Assembly (NCBI GenBank): GCA_035934015.1
Contig: DASYYH010000003.1
Coordinates: forward strand, 124,001-188,000
Reading direction: 5' to 3'
Origin: Candidatus Acidiferrales bacterium
GTDB taxonomy: Bacteria; Acidobacteriota; Terriglobia; Acidiferrales; UBA7541
DNA: 64,000 nt
Below the pieces are notes generated by a model. It did no database searches. It saw only the letters and a list, made by a program, of their open reading frames with translations, and was not told the DNA's origin. Positions within the stretch are counted from its first letter, which is position 1, and every line of letters starts with the position of its first letter. Below, one piece after another: positions 16,727 to 24,489 of the stretch. The position numbers were made by a program, and so were the translations under genes.

Positions 16727-17914
16727 CTACGCCAGAGTTTGCACCTCCACTGAAAGCACGGCGGGAAGATCGTGGGCGATGGCGCTCCAGTTATCGCCGC
16801 CATCGGGAGAAACGTACACCTGCCCGCCGGTGGTGCCGAAGTAGATGCCGCATTTATCGAGCGTGTCCACGGCCATGGCGTCGCGGAGCACGTTGACGTA
16901 GCAATCGCGCTGCGGGAGACCCTTCGTCAACTCTTCCCATTCGTTTCCGCCAGTCCGGCTGCGGTAAACGCGCAGCTTGCCATCAAGCGGGAAATGCTCG
17001 CCATCGCTCTTGATGGGCACGACATAAATCGTCTCCGGTTCGTGCGCGTGGACGTCAATGACGAAGCCGAAATCCGTGGGCAAATTGCCGCTGACTTCGG
17101 TCCAGTTGTCGCCGGCGTCGTTTGAGCGCATCACGTCCCAGTGTTTCTGCATGAACAGCATTCCCGGGCGCTTGGGATGCATAGCGATATGATGAACGCA
17201 GTGGCCGATCTCCGCGCCGGGATCGGGAAGATAATTCGAGCGCAAGCCCTTGTTGATCGGCTTCCAGGTTTTGCCGCCATCATCGGTCCGAAACGCGCCC
17301 GCAGCGGAAATGGCGATAACAATGCGCTTGGGATTGCTGGGATCGAGAATCACCGTGTGCAGGCACATGCCGCCAGCGCCGGGCTGCCATTTCGGGCCTG
17401 TACCGTGGCCGCGCAAGCCGGAAAGTTCCTGCCAAGATTTTCCCGCATCGCCGGACCGGAATAGCGCGGCGTCTTCGATGCCGGCGTAAACCACGTCGCG
17501 CTCGGTGAGCGAAGGCTCGAGATGCCAGACGCGCTTGAATTCCCAGGGATGCTGCGTGCCGTCGTACCACTGATGCGTGGTGAGCGGCTTGCCGGTTTCG
17601 GCGGAAGTGTCGTAGACGAATTTGTTGCTCTCGCCTTTCGCGAAGCCGTGCTCGTCGACATTCTTCTGGCCGGGAGGAGTGCCGGGCTGAATCCAGGTCT
17701 TGCCGCCATCATCGGAGCGCTCAATGATCTGGCCGAACCAATCGCTGACCTGCGACGCGAAGATACGATTCGGGTCCACGGGCGAACCTTTCATGTGAAA
17801 GACCGGCCAGCCGGCAAAGAACGGGCCGCTGATTTCCCACTTGTCGCGTTTGCCATCCGCCAAGCAGACGAATGCGCCCTTGCGCGTCCCCACCAGAACT
17901 CGAACTTTGCTCAT
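16727..17914 (-). CDS. BNR/Asp-box beta-propeller protein (sialidase/sortilin-like fold)
   Basis: 395 residues, no signal peptide. At least six Asp-box motifs: [40 protein letters not shown] and SPDGGDNW. These mark the blades of a BNR-type propeller as in sialidases, sortilin and photosystem assembly factor Ycf48. The catalytic Arg triad of true sialidases cannot be assigned, so enzymatic activity is doubtful. ATG at 17914 follows AAGGAG by 7 nt. It sits between paralogues A and B of the secreted family, with the ThiS/MoaD-like gene downstream. Confidence 0.82.
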   Translation of the reverse strand: MSKVRVLVGTRKGAFVCLADGKRDKWEISGPFFAGWPVFHMKGSPVDPNRIFASQVSDWFGQIIERSDDGGKTWIQPGTPPGQKNVDEHGFAKGESNKFVYDTSAETGKPLTTHQWYDGTQHPWEFKRVWHLEPSLTERDVVYAGIEDAALFRSGDAGKSWQELSGLRGHGTGPKWQPGAGGMCLHTVILDPSNPKRIVIAISAAGAFRTDDGGKTWKPINKGLRSNYLPDPGAEIGHCVHHIAMHPKRPGMLFMQKHWDVMRSNDAGDNWTEVSGNLPTDFGFVIDVHAHEPETIYVVPIKSDGEHFPLDGKLRVYRSRTGGNEWEELTKGLPQRDCYVNVLRDAMAVDTLDKCGIYFGTTGGQVYVSPDGGDNWSAIAHDLPAVLSVEVQTLA

Positions 17915-18023
17915 CACTCGCTCCTTCGCAATTTTTTGACTGCGCTCTTGCAGCTACACTAATCACTTCGGCCGTTACTTCCAAATTCCGTCACGGAGAA
18001 AAGCTATTCCAGCACTTCCAGCG

Positions 18024-18737
18024 TTACTCTGAGACTGCCGACGTTCCGTCCGACCACACTGGCGTAGCAATGATGTATAAGCTTACGGGGATGGGAGCGC
18101 CCGGAACATCTGGTCGAAGCATCTGAACCGGCGATCCAGCCAGACTTTCGCCCCAAGCGGTGCCTTTCGGAACGAAAAACATCAAGTGGGCCAGGTTGTG
18201 GTTGCCCTGATCGGTCAGATACGCTTCCTTAGACATCATGTAGCACATGGCTCCCGGCTCGAGAGCGGGCACTCCTTTGGTGCCGAAGGCCTTTTCTCCC
18301 GCCATGATTTGTTCTTTTGAATCGCCAGCCAAAACCAGCTCGGTCCTCTTCAGAAGCAGCGGAAGCATGGACCGCGCGGCCGGCGGATTGTAGCAGTCTG
18401 GGCTGCGATTCTTGGGATTCCAAAACTCGGCGCTGGCATAGCCGGCCCCCCAAGATCGTTCCACCAGGCATACGAAACCATTCGTGCCTTTAACGGCAGT
18501 TTCATAGCCATGCGCACCGAGAACCAAAATCTCGGCGTCGCGGGAGATGGACTCCGGCGCGGCGGTGCGCGCCAGAGCGATTTCGGCGTCGCGATCCGCC
18601 ATCATGTACTGGCTGATCGGCGCCATCTTTGGATACGGACCATTGTTGTCTTGTCCCTGCGTTCCCTGAGGTGTCGCGAACGCAAGGACCAAAGCCAAAA
18701 TCAGGAGAACCGTTGCGGTAAATTGCTTTCGACTCAT
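18024..18737 (-). CDS. Secreted protein of an unrecognised paralogous family (copy B)
   Basis: 237 residues. The signal peptide is MSRKQF plus a hydrophobic run, ending near TQGQDN. Mature core: YPKMAPISQYMMADRDAEIA, APESISRDAEILVLGAHGYE, GTNGFVCLVERSW, DCYNPPAARS, LEPGAMCYMMSKEAYLTDQG and WSDGTSA. It is nearly identical to copy C in the first 90 mature residues. The ATG overlaps the TGA of copy C (ATGA), and GGAGGG precedes it, so the pair is translationally coupled. Function unknown. Confidence 0.72.
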   Translation of the reverse strand: MSRKQFTATVLLILALVLAFATPQGTQGQDNNGPYPKMAPISQYMMADRDAEIALARTAAPESISRDAEILVLGAHGYETAVKGTNGFVCLVERSWGAGYASAEFWNPKNRSPDCYNPPAARSMLPLLLKRTELVLAGDSKEQIMAGEKAFGTKGVPALEPGAMCYMMSKEAYLTDQGNHNLAHLMFFVPKGTAWGESLAGSPVQMLRPDVPGAPIPVSLYIIATPVWSDGTSAVSE

Positions 18738-19453
18738 TGGTTGCCCTCCGCAGGTGTTCCGTCCGACCACTTAGCCACGGGAACGATAAACTCCGTCATC
18801 GGCTCGGGGGCACCTTGAGATACATCTTGCCACCCTTGTATGACCGGGGAGTCAGGTAGACCGGCGCCCCAGGTCGCGCCGTCCATGGGCGGAACTTCAA
18901 ACATCAGATGGGATAGCGGGCGCTTGTGATCGCCGTCGTACGCTTCTTTCGACATCATATAGCACATCGAAGCAGTTTCCGGAGTGGACAGTTCTTTCTT
19001 GTCGAACGCGGCTTCGATGCGCCGGATCACCTGGTTCTTGGACAGCCCAGCCAAGAGCATCTCTTGCCTCTTCTCCATGGCAGGTAGAATGGATCGCGCG
19101 GCGGGCGGGTTGTAGCAGATCGGAGCGCGAATTTTTGGATTCCAGAACTCCGGGTCGCCAAACGGTCCCCTCCATGATCGCTCTACCACACACACGAAAC
19201 CATTCGTGCCTTTGACGGCAGTCTCGTAACCATGCGCACCGAGGACCAAAATCTCTGCGTCGCGGGAGATGGACTCCGGCGCGGCGGTGCGCGCCAGAGC
19301 GATTTCGGCGTTGCGGTCCGCCATCATGTACTGGCTGATCGGAGCCATGTTCGGATACGGCGTTTTGGAATTCTGGGCGCGAACCGGCATCGCCGCGCCC
19401 AGACCCGCCAATAACGAAAAACATGCAATCGCCCTGATTATACTGGGGGTCAA
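18734..19453 (-). CDS. Secreted protein of an unrecognised paralogous family (copy C)
   Basis: 239 residues from a TTG start 7 nt after AAGGAG; the upstream extension in frame has no ribosome site. A signal peptide ends near MPVRAQN. The same core as copies A and B follows, including YPNMAPISQYMMADRNAEIA, GTNGFVCVVERSW, ICYNPPAARS and a WSDGTPA end. The copy overlaps copy B by 4 nt. Strong identity between B and C at the DNA level (the stretch covering DAEILVLGAHGYE) points to recent tandem duplication. Confidence 0.72.
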   Translation of the reverse strand: MTPSIIRAIACFSLLAGLGAAMPVRAQNSKTPYPNMAPISQYMMADRNAEIALARTAAPESISRDAEILVLGAHGYETAVKGTNGFVCVVERSWRGPFGDPEFWNPKIRAPICYNPPAARSILPAMEKRQEMLLAGLSKNQVIRRIEAAFDKKELSTPETASMCYMMSKEAYDGDHKRPLSHLMFEVPPMDGATWGAGLPDSPVIQGWQDVSQGAPEPMTEFIVPVAKWSDGTPAEGNQ

Positions 19454-19488
19454 TGTGTTTCTCCTTTGAGATGTGGTTTTGGGCCCCA

Positions 19489-19515
19489 CAAAAAGCAGAC
19501 CCTTCTCGCATCCCT
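19489..19515. repeat. Fragment of dispersed repeat family 1
   Basis: ACAAAAAGCAGACCCTTCTCGCATCCC resembles only the left end of the copies at 7787 and 47494. The right end (GGGATGACA) is missing. Confidence 0.35.
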
Positions 19516-19567
19516 GCCCCCAGCAAGGCGCGCAGACTTCAGTTGCAGCTTACGTTGATGCGCAAAG

Positions 19568-20035
19568 CTAAGCTTTCGCTGCTCCAGCTTGCTGCGGTTG
19601 CATCATCTTCATCATCTGACGCATCGCAGCCATCTGCCCCGGCGTGCGCTTCTCGCTCCAAGCTTCGAAGCGTTCCGCCGCTTTCTCCAAATGCGCGACA
19701 AACTGCTTGTTCGCAAAACGCTGACGCGCCTCCGGAATGGTGGGCTTGATGCGTTCCCACACGCCGACAAATTCGCCGGTGGTTTCAAAAAACAGATCTT
19801 CGTTGAGCAGACCGTGGTTCAGCATCGCGCAGGCCTGGTCCCAATAGCTGACCACCATCATGAAAAACGCGCCCTGTTCAGAACCCATCGGGGCGATTTT
19901 CATGGCATCGTCAAGCGTCTCTGCGAAGAAATTCTTGAAGAACCAGTCGCGCGCCTTGCGCAACCGCTCTTCGCGGCGCAAATCGTAAAGTTTCAATTGA
20001 AGTTGCGCCTGCTCGTGCGTCGGTTTCGTTTCCAT
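19568..20035 (-). CDS. Hypothetical helical protein (haemerythrin-like size, no motif)
   Basis: 155 residues, probably all-helical and cytosolic. Notable stretches: KARDWFFKNFFAETLDDAMKI, FFMMVVSYWDQACAMLNHG, and a Met/Gln-rich end (MAAMRQMMKMMQPQQAG). ATG follows AAGGAG. Similar short proteins annotated only as hypothetical occur in soil bacteria, and I cannot name the family. It lies upstream of copy C on the same strand but is separated by about 115 nt containing a repeat fragment. Confidence 0.65.
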   Translation of the reverse strand: METKPTHEQAQLQLKLYDLRREERLRKARDWFFKNFFAETLDDAMKIAPMGSEQGAFFMMVVSYWDQACAMLNHGLLNEDLFFETTGEFVGVWERIKPTIPEARQRFANKQFVAHLEKAAERFEAWSEKRTPGQMAAMRQMMKMMQPQQAGAAKA

Positions 20036-20259
20036 GGTCTCTTCTCCTTATTCGTTTTTTTTCTCAAGATCTTCCGGAATGCCCGGCGATCAGCTTCACT
20101 TCGAAAGCCGGAGCCGCCAGTCCTCCATACGGGAATCTCGCGGTTACGCGCGGGAGCGTGCGCTGGATTCTATCACCGCAGTTCCCTTCGGAAAACTTCA
20201 ACCTAGATTCCCTTCTCGTGTTGCATTTCGATTACAGAATTCTTTCGATTCCGTAAAAA

Positions 20260-20916
20260 TCATGCGTGTCCGTATTGCGGGGTCGCCGCGCCTCCCTCGT
20301 ATGGATTTCGCACGAGCCACAGAGGAAAACCCTGCTGGGAACGATCGGCTTGCACATTCAATCCCCATGGCCACCGGATGGTGCGGGGCTTCGCATCGCG
20401 GCTCTCAAACTGCAAGGTCCCGGCGGCGGCAGCCACGAAGCTCGGCAAAAATCCTACGGGATCGCGCGCGCGCCAGCGGCGGCGAACTTCGGCGATGACC
20501 GCGCTGCGATTTTCGGCCATTTTCGTCACCAATTCCGAGGCCGCGCCGGTATGTTCGTGATTTGTGGCCCAAACGAGGAGATCCAGGATGACGGGCGCGA
20601 GGTCGATTCCCTTCTCCGTGAGGTAATAACCGACGCGGCGGCCATCGGCCGGATCAGGCTCGGCAACGAGGATGCCACCCGCCTGAAGCTTGCGGAGGCG
20701 ATCGGTCAAAATATTCGTGGCGATGCCTTCGCCGGATTGCTGGAATTGCTTGAAGCTGTGATAGGCGCGAACCATGACGTCACGAACGATGAGCAGCGAC
20801 CAGCGGTCGCCGACAAGTTCGAGGGAGATGTTCACCGGGCAGCCCGAACGATGCTCCGAATAAGAATACGCTGAAGCCGGAGGCTTGGATTTCGGGCTGG
20901 ATTGGTTCGTTGGCAC
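20260..20916 (-). CDS. HxlR-family transcriptional regulator with C-terminal extension
   Basis: About 218 residues. The HxlR winged helix is clear: CPVNISLELVGDRWSLLIVRDVM, FQQSGEGIATNILTDRLRKL, and the wing DPADGRRVGYYLTEKGIDL. An extra ~90 residues follow, longer than the usual 110-140-residue HxlR protein. A TTG at 20952 in frame lies inside a perfect palindrome, so I place the start at the GTG at 20916; neither has a good ribosome site. HxlR regulators respond to electrophiles or redox signals; autoregulation via the palindrome at 20936-20956 is likely. Confidence 0.8.
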   Translation of the reverse strand: MPTNQSSPKSKPPASAYSYSEHRSGCPVNISLELVGDRWSLLIVRDVMVRAYHSFKQFQQSGEGIATNILTDRLRKLQAGGILVAEPDPADGRRVGYYLTEKGIDLAPVILDLLVWATNHEHTGAASELVTKMAENRSAVIAEVRRRWRARDPVGFLPSFVAAAAGTLQFESRDAKPRTIRWPWGLNVQADRSQQGFPLWLVRNPYEGGAATPQYGHA

Positions 20917-20935
20917 GGGCGAGACTCTAGCAATG

Positions 20936-20956
20936 TCACTTGCATAATGCAAGTGA
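20936..20956 (-). promoter_or_regulatory. Palindromic operator upstream of the HxlR gene
   Basis: Perfect inverted repeat TCACTTGCA-TAA-TGCAAGTGA, 9-bp arms with a 3-bp spacer. It lies just upstream of the proposed start of the HxlR gene, the expected place for an autoregulatory site. Confidence 0.65.
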
Positions 20957-21088
20957 TATTTTCGGGTATTTTAGAACGCCATTTTTCGCACATTGGGGCA
21001 TGGCGAAGCGGGTGGGTGTCCGGGCCGGCTGACTGCGCCGGCCCGAATTCCCTGCCCTAAGTTTTGCTATGAACTGAAGCGGAAGGTC

Positions 21089-21637
21089 TTACTTCTGGCC
21101 GAGGTTGAAAACGATGCTAATGGTGACGCGTTCGGTCTTGGTTTGGGAGCCGCTCGTATTGACACCAACATAATCAAACTGCGGTCGTAGCGCGATTTTG
21201 CCGTCTTTGGCGATGCCTATGTCTGTACCGCCACCAAAGCTATAGGCAAAGTTGCTGCTTCCCGGGACGGTGACGCCTCCGGAAGTGATGGAGTTTTGAT
21301 GGGCGCCGCCGAACAACGCCTGAACGAACGGCACGAACCTATCACTCGAGCGGAACGAAACGCGAGGTCCAAACATATACGACTCGAACGTCAGGCCGAC
21401 TCCGCTTTCCGTCCCGTGATAGACGCCGAAATCGCCAACGACGCCGAACATGCTGGTAATGTTGTAGGCTGCCGAACCGCTAAACCCGTTTGTGTTCAGG
21501 CCAGACGCGCCGTTTGAGCCATTGACGTGCAGGTACGAATAACCGAAGGCTACGTCCGCCTTGGGCACATCCTGCGCATGCGAAGTCATGGCCACCAGGC
21601 AGAAGGCAAGGGCTATCCAAATGAGCTTCTTCATCAT
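21089..21637 (-). CDS. Outer membrane beta-barrel protein
   Basis: 182 residues. The signal peptide MMKKLIWIALAFCLVAMTSHAQ precedes a mature part built of alternating beta strands (ADVAFGYSYLHV, FSGSAAYNITSMFGVVGDFG, FVPFVQALFGGAH, FAYSFGGGTDIGI, and the end RVTISIVFNLGQK). The size fits an eight-stranded OmpW/OmpA-like barrel. GGGGAGA precedes the start. Function as a porin or adhesin cannot be decided. Confidence 0.82.
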   Translation of the reverse strand: MMKKLIWIALAFCLVAMTSHAQDVPKADVAFGYSYLHVNGSNGASGLNTNGFSGSAAYNITSMFGVVGDFGVYHGTESGVGLTFESYMFGPRVSFRSSDRFVPFVQALFGGAHQNSITSGGVTVPGSSNFAYSFGGGTDIGIAKDGKIALRPQFDYVGVNTSGSQTKTERVTISIVFNLGQK

Positions 21638-21962
21638 GTATCTCCCCTATATTCTTTGAGTTGCACCTATGCTTAAGGTGCTGGCCGGTCAGGCTCACCC
21701 CAGGTTCCGGCCACATCGTCCTGGCATGGACTTCGCCAGGAAATTCGCCTGCCAATAGCGTAAGACAAGAAAGGGGACATTCAAACGCGGTTTCGAGTCC
21801 TGGTATCCAAAAGCAAACTGTCCTTGCGTACAATAGACCATCCCTTAACCGCTCGGGACGTCTGCTGTTTTGTCTTGATGTATGATGGGCGGGGATTTGC
21901 GCAAGCAACGGAATCAAATCGCAGGGAAAAGCCGTCCCAGCAGACATTGATCGGAGGGTGCG
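21638..21962. other. 325-bp intergenic region, divergent promoters expected
   Basis: Separates the divergent beta-barrel and cytochrome c genes, so it must hold both promoters. I see no strong -35/-10 pair and no gene. Confidence 0.4.
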
Positions 21963-22502
21963 ATGAAGGGTTTTATGCTCGGAGTGCTGGTGACACTTTT
22001 CGTCGCAATTGGCGCGGGACTTTACGTTGCCGAGACGGGGCGTATGGACATGCGCGCGGATCAGCAACCTTCCGCTACGGAGACGCGGCTGGCGATGCAT
22101 GCACTGGATGAAAGCGTGGATCGCAGCGCGCCGCACTTGACGAATCCCCGCCCGCCGACAGAAGCGAATCTGGTGCACGGCGCCACGATTTATCTGGAGC
22201 ATTGCGCGATGTGCCATGGCGATCCGGTGCATACGCGCTCGCCGCTGGCGGATACGCTCAATCCCCCGGCGCCGCAGTTCGCCGAGGATGCGCCGGACAT
22301 GCCGGCTTATCAGAACTACTACATCACGGCGCATGGAATCCGCTGGACAGGCATGCCGGGATGGAAAAATGTGCTGCGCGACGACGAGATTTGGGACGCA
22401 GTGACATTTCTTTCGCACATGGGAAACCTGCCTCCGGCAGCGAAATCCATTTTCGCGCTGAATGGACAAACGACGGCTGCTCCGGGAAAGCGCACAAAGT
22501 GA
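21963..22502 (+). CDS. Membrane-anchored mono-haem cytochrome c
   Basis: 179 residues. An N-terminal helix (residues 4-23) anchors or exports the protein. A single haem-attachment site, CAMCH, is at about residue 80, followed by a cytochrome c class I-like domain with MPGW as candidate distal Met. Strong GGAGGGTG ribosome site. It acts in the periplasm in electron transfer and depends on the Ccm system encoded at 57.6-64 kb. Its stop overlaps the GTG of the next small membrane-protein gene. Confidence 0.88.
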   Translation: MKGFMLGVLVTLFVAIGAGLYVAETGRMDMRADQQPSATETRLAMHALDESVDRSAPHLTNPRPPTEANLVHGATIYLEHCAMCHGDPVHTRSPLADTLNPPAPQFAEDAPDMPAYQNYYITAHGIRWTGMPGWKNVLRDDEIWDAVTFLSHMGNLPPAAKSIFALNGQTTAAPGKRTK

Positions 22503-22756
22503 AAGGCTGGCGCAGAGAACCGGTGAAGCGAATTCGCACGGGTAAATCGTTTTCGCTGCTCGTATATTTATTTTTGTTTGTCGTTGGCGGCGGCTGCGCG
22601 GGCGGTGCGCTCAGCCTGCTGCTTCTGAAGCTGAAATTGCTCGGCGACCCCGGCGGACAGAAAGTGATGTTTCTGCTCGTCTCCGTAATCGGCCCCCTTG
22701 CCGGGCTGATTGCGTTCGTTCTGCGCTATGGCAAGCGGCTCAAAGAAGGAAGCTGA
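22499..22756 (+). CDS. Small two-helix membrane protein coupled to cytochrome c
   Basis: 85 residues from a GTG that overlaps the cytochrome c stop (GTGA); a second in-frame GTG at 22523 is possible. Two membrane helices: about FSLLVYLFLFVVGGGCAGG and VMFLLVSVIGPLAGLIAF, with basic ends. The overlap shows translational coupling with the cytochrome, so it may be a membrane partner or assembly subunit. No family recognised. Confidence 0.65.
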   Translation: MKGWRREPVKRIRTGKSFSLLVYLFLFVVGGGCAGGALSLLLLKLKLLGDPGGQKVMFLLVSVIGPLAGLIAFVLRYGKRLKEGS

Positions 22757-22770
22757 AATGAGGAGGAATT

Positions 22771-22893
22771 GTGGCAAAAGAGGCGAGCCGGAAGCGCGTG
22801 GGAGCGAGCGGCGTTGGCGAGTACATCGGAAAAACGCCGAAAGAGGCCACGATCCACAAAACAGATAATCAGCTCCATCACAACTGCCTGTGA
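22771..22893 (+). CDS. Putative 40-residue small protein
   Basis: A short frame from GTG at 22771 with AGGAGG four bases upstream, ending in TGA at 22891-22893. The peptide is basic at the start (VAKEASRKR) and contains GVGEYIGKTPKEATIHKTDN. It follows the two-helix protein by 14 nt in what looks like the same operon. A competing frame from ATG 22758 is less likely. Evidence is limited to the ribosome site and position. Confidence 0.4.
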   Translation: MAKEASRKRVGASGVGEYIGKTPKEATIHKTDNQLHHNCL

Positions 22894-22961
22894 TATGAGT
22901 CACTGATGTGCGTACGCACAGAAGAATAGACTTTCGAAAGCCGACTGGGGGGAGGCATGCG

Positions 22962-24461
22962 ATGAATCGCGCGAATGGCTGGGCGAGAAAATCCCTCGTA
23001 TCGATTCTTTCCGGGCTGCTGATTCTAATGCCGGCACTTTCACAGGCTGCGTATTGCAAGCAGCAAGCGCCAAGCACGGCTCCGGCAAAACTTCCGCTGC
23101 GAAGCTACCTCGACAAATCGTATCTCGACATTTTCACTGTCGCGCCGGAGCTGCATTTCACGGCAGCGGAGATCAAAAACCAGCGCATGGCGCTCACCAA
23201 CGGCAAAGCGGCGTGCGTGAAGCGCTTCAAAAGCCACGCCAAGAATTACGACAACCAGATCAACGATGCACAGAAGCAATTGAAGCAGACCACGGCGAAG
23301 ATCAGCGAAGCCGAGCGAAAAGATATGCATTGCCGGATTCAGAATCTCGATTTATTGAAGAGCGAAGCGCAGGTTCTCTCGCAACAGGCCATCCCCACTG
23401 CGTATGACAATCTCGCCGCGAAACTGGACATCATCGAAAACTGGCCCGCGGCACACGCGCTCATCGAGCAGCAGCTTGCGAGCGGCGCCTATAACGAGCG
23501 GCGCTGGGGAGACATCAAAGACATCGGTTTCCGCACAATCGCTGTCAATCCGCAGGACGATATCCGCGTCGGCGAGGATGCTGTACGCGAACTGCATCAA
23601 AAGGGACTCCTGCCACCGGAGCTGCCCGACAAAGCGATACAAGATTATGTGAATGGAGTTGCGCAGGATATCGCGCGCCATTCCGACTGGAAGCTGCCGC
23701 TGCACGTGACCGTGCTGCAATCGCGCGAAGTGAATGCCTTCGCACTGCCGGGCGGATACCTTTTCGTCGAGCGCGGCCTGCTGGAAGAAGCCGACGACGA
23801 GTCGGAACTGGCGGGCGTGCTGGCGCATGAAGTCTCACATGATGTGGCGCGGCACAGCAATAAATTGATGAAGCGCGCCACGGTTGCCGGCATTTTTTAT
23901 CAGGTTGCGCAAATCGGAGCGATTGTACTGACGGGCGGCGCCGCGGGAATCGGCCTGGCGTATGCATTGCAGTATGGATTTTACGGACTCGGAATGATGA
24001 TCGACCTGAAGCTGCTGGGCGTCAGCCGGGATTACGAACTCGAAGCGGATCAGCTCGGCGTGCAGTACGCGTGGAATGCCGGATACGATCCCACAGGGTT
24101 TACGCGCTTTTTTGACAAAATGGCCACGCACGCGGGCTACGTGAATAGCGCCAGCTGGTTCCGCACTCATCCTCCGTTTTATCGCCGGATGGTGGATGCG
24201 CAGCGAGAGATTCTGTTTCTGCCGAAGAAGGAAAACCTCGTCGTTCAGACGGCTGCGTTTGAAAAAATGAAAACGGAATTGGCGCCTATCGCCGCGCAAG
24301 CGGACATTGAAGAAGTCGGCAAACCCAGTCTGCTGACGCGCGAAAAAGGCTGCGCGCCGCCAAAAAAGTTGGAATACAAGCCCGGCCAGCCCATCGAGGA
24401 TCTCTGTGCGACCGGACTGGTGATTTCTCCGGCGCCCAAGGCTGCGCCCAAAAAACAATAA
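22962..24461 (+). CDS. M48-family zinc metallopeptidase (BepA-like), exported
   Basis: 499 residues; ATG follows GGGGGGAGG. The signal peptide ends near SQA. Residues about 60-190 are helical and Lys/Gln-rich. The M48 domain carries the zinc motif HEVSH at about residue 290 and the third ligand in SRDYELEADQLG at about 360, with a hydrophobic hairpin in between (GAIVLTGGAAGIGLAYAL). Family members degrade or chaperone misfolded outer membrane proteins in the periplasm. Unlike BepA there is no clear TPR region at the C-terminus. Confidence 0.9.
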   Translation: MNRANGWARKSLVSILSGLLILMPALSQAAYCKQQAPSTAPAKLPLRSYLDKSYLDIFTVAPELHFTAAEIKNQRMALTNGKAACVKRFKSHAKNYDNQINDAQKQLKQTTAKISEAERKDMHCRIQNLDLLKSEAQVLSQQAIPTAYDNLAAKLDIIENWPAAHALIEQQLASGAYNERRWGDIKDIGFRTIAVNPQDDIRVGEDAVRELHQKGLLPPELPDKAIQDYVNGVAQDIARHSDWKLPLHVTVLQSREVNAFALPGGYLFVERGLLEEADDESELAGVLAHEVSHDVARHSNKLMKRATVAGIFYQVAQIGAIVLTGGAAGIGLAYALQYGFYGLGMMIDLKLLGVSRDYELEADQLGVQYAWNAGYDPTGFTRFFDKMATHAGYVNSASWFRTHPPFYRRMVDAQREILFLPKKENLVVQTAAFEKMKTELAPIAAQADIEEVGKPSLLTREKGCAPPKKLEYKPGQPIEDLCATGLVISPAPKAAPKKQ

Positions 24462-24489
24462 ACTCTGCCGTGCAAGGCATCGGCGAGAT

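Noticed and set aside
21734-21806. Possible tRNA because of a TTTCGAGTCC T-loop-like stretch
   Set aside because: No matching acceptor stem or D-arm could be formed at the correct spacing.
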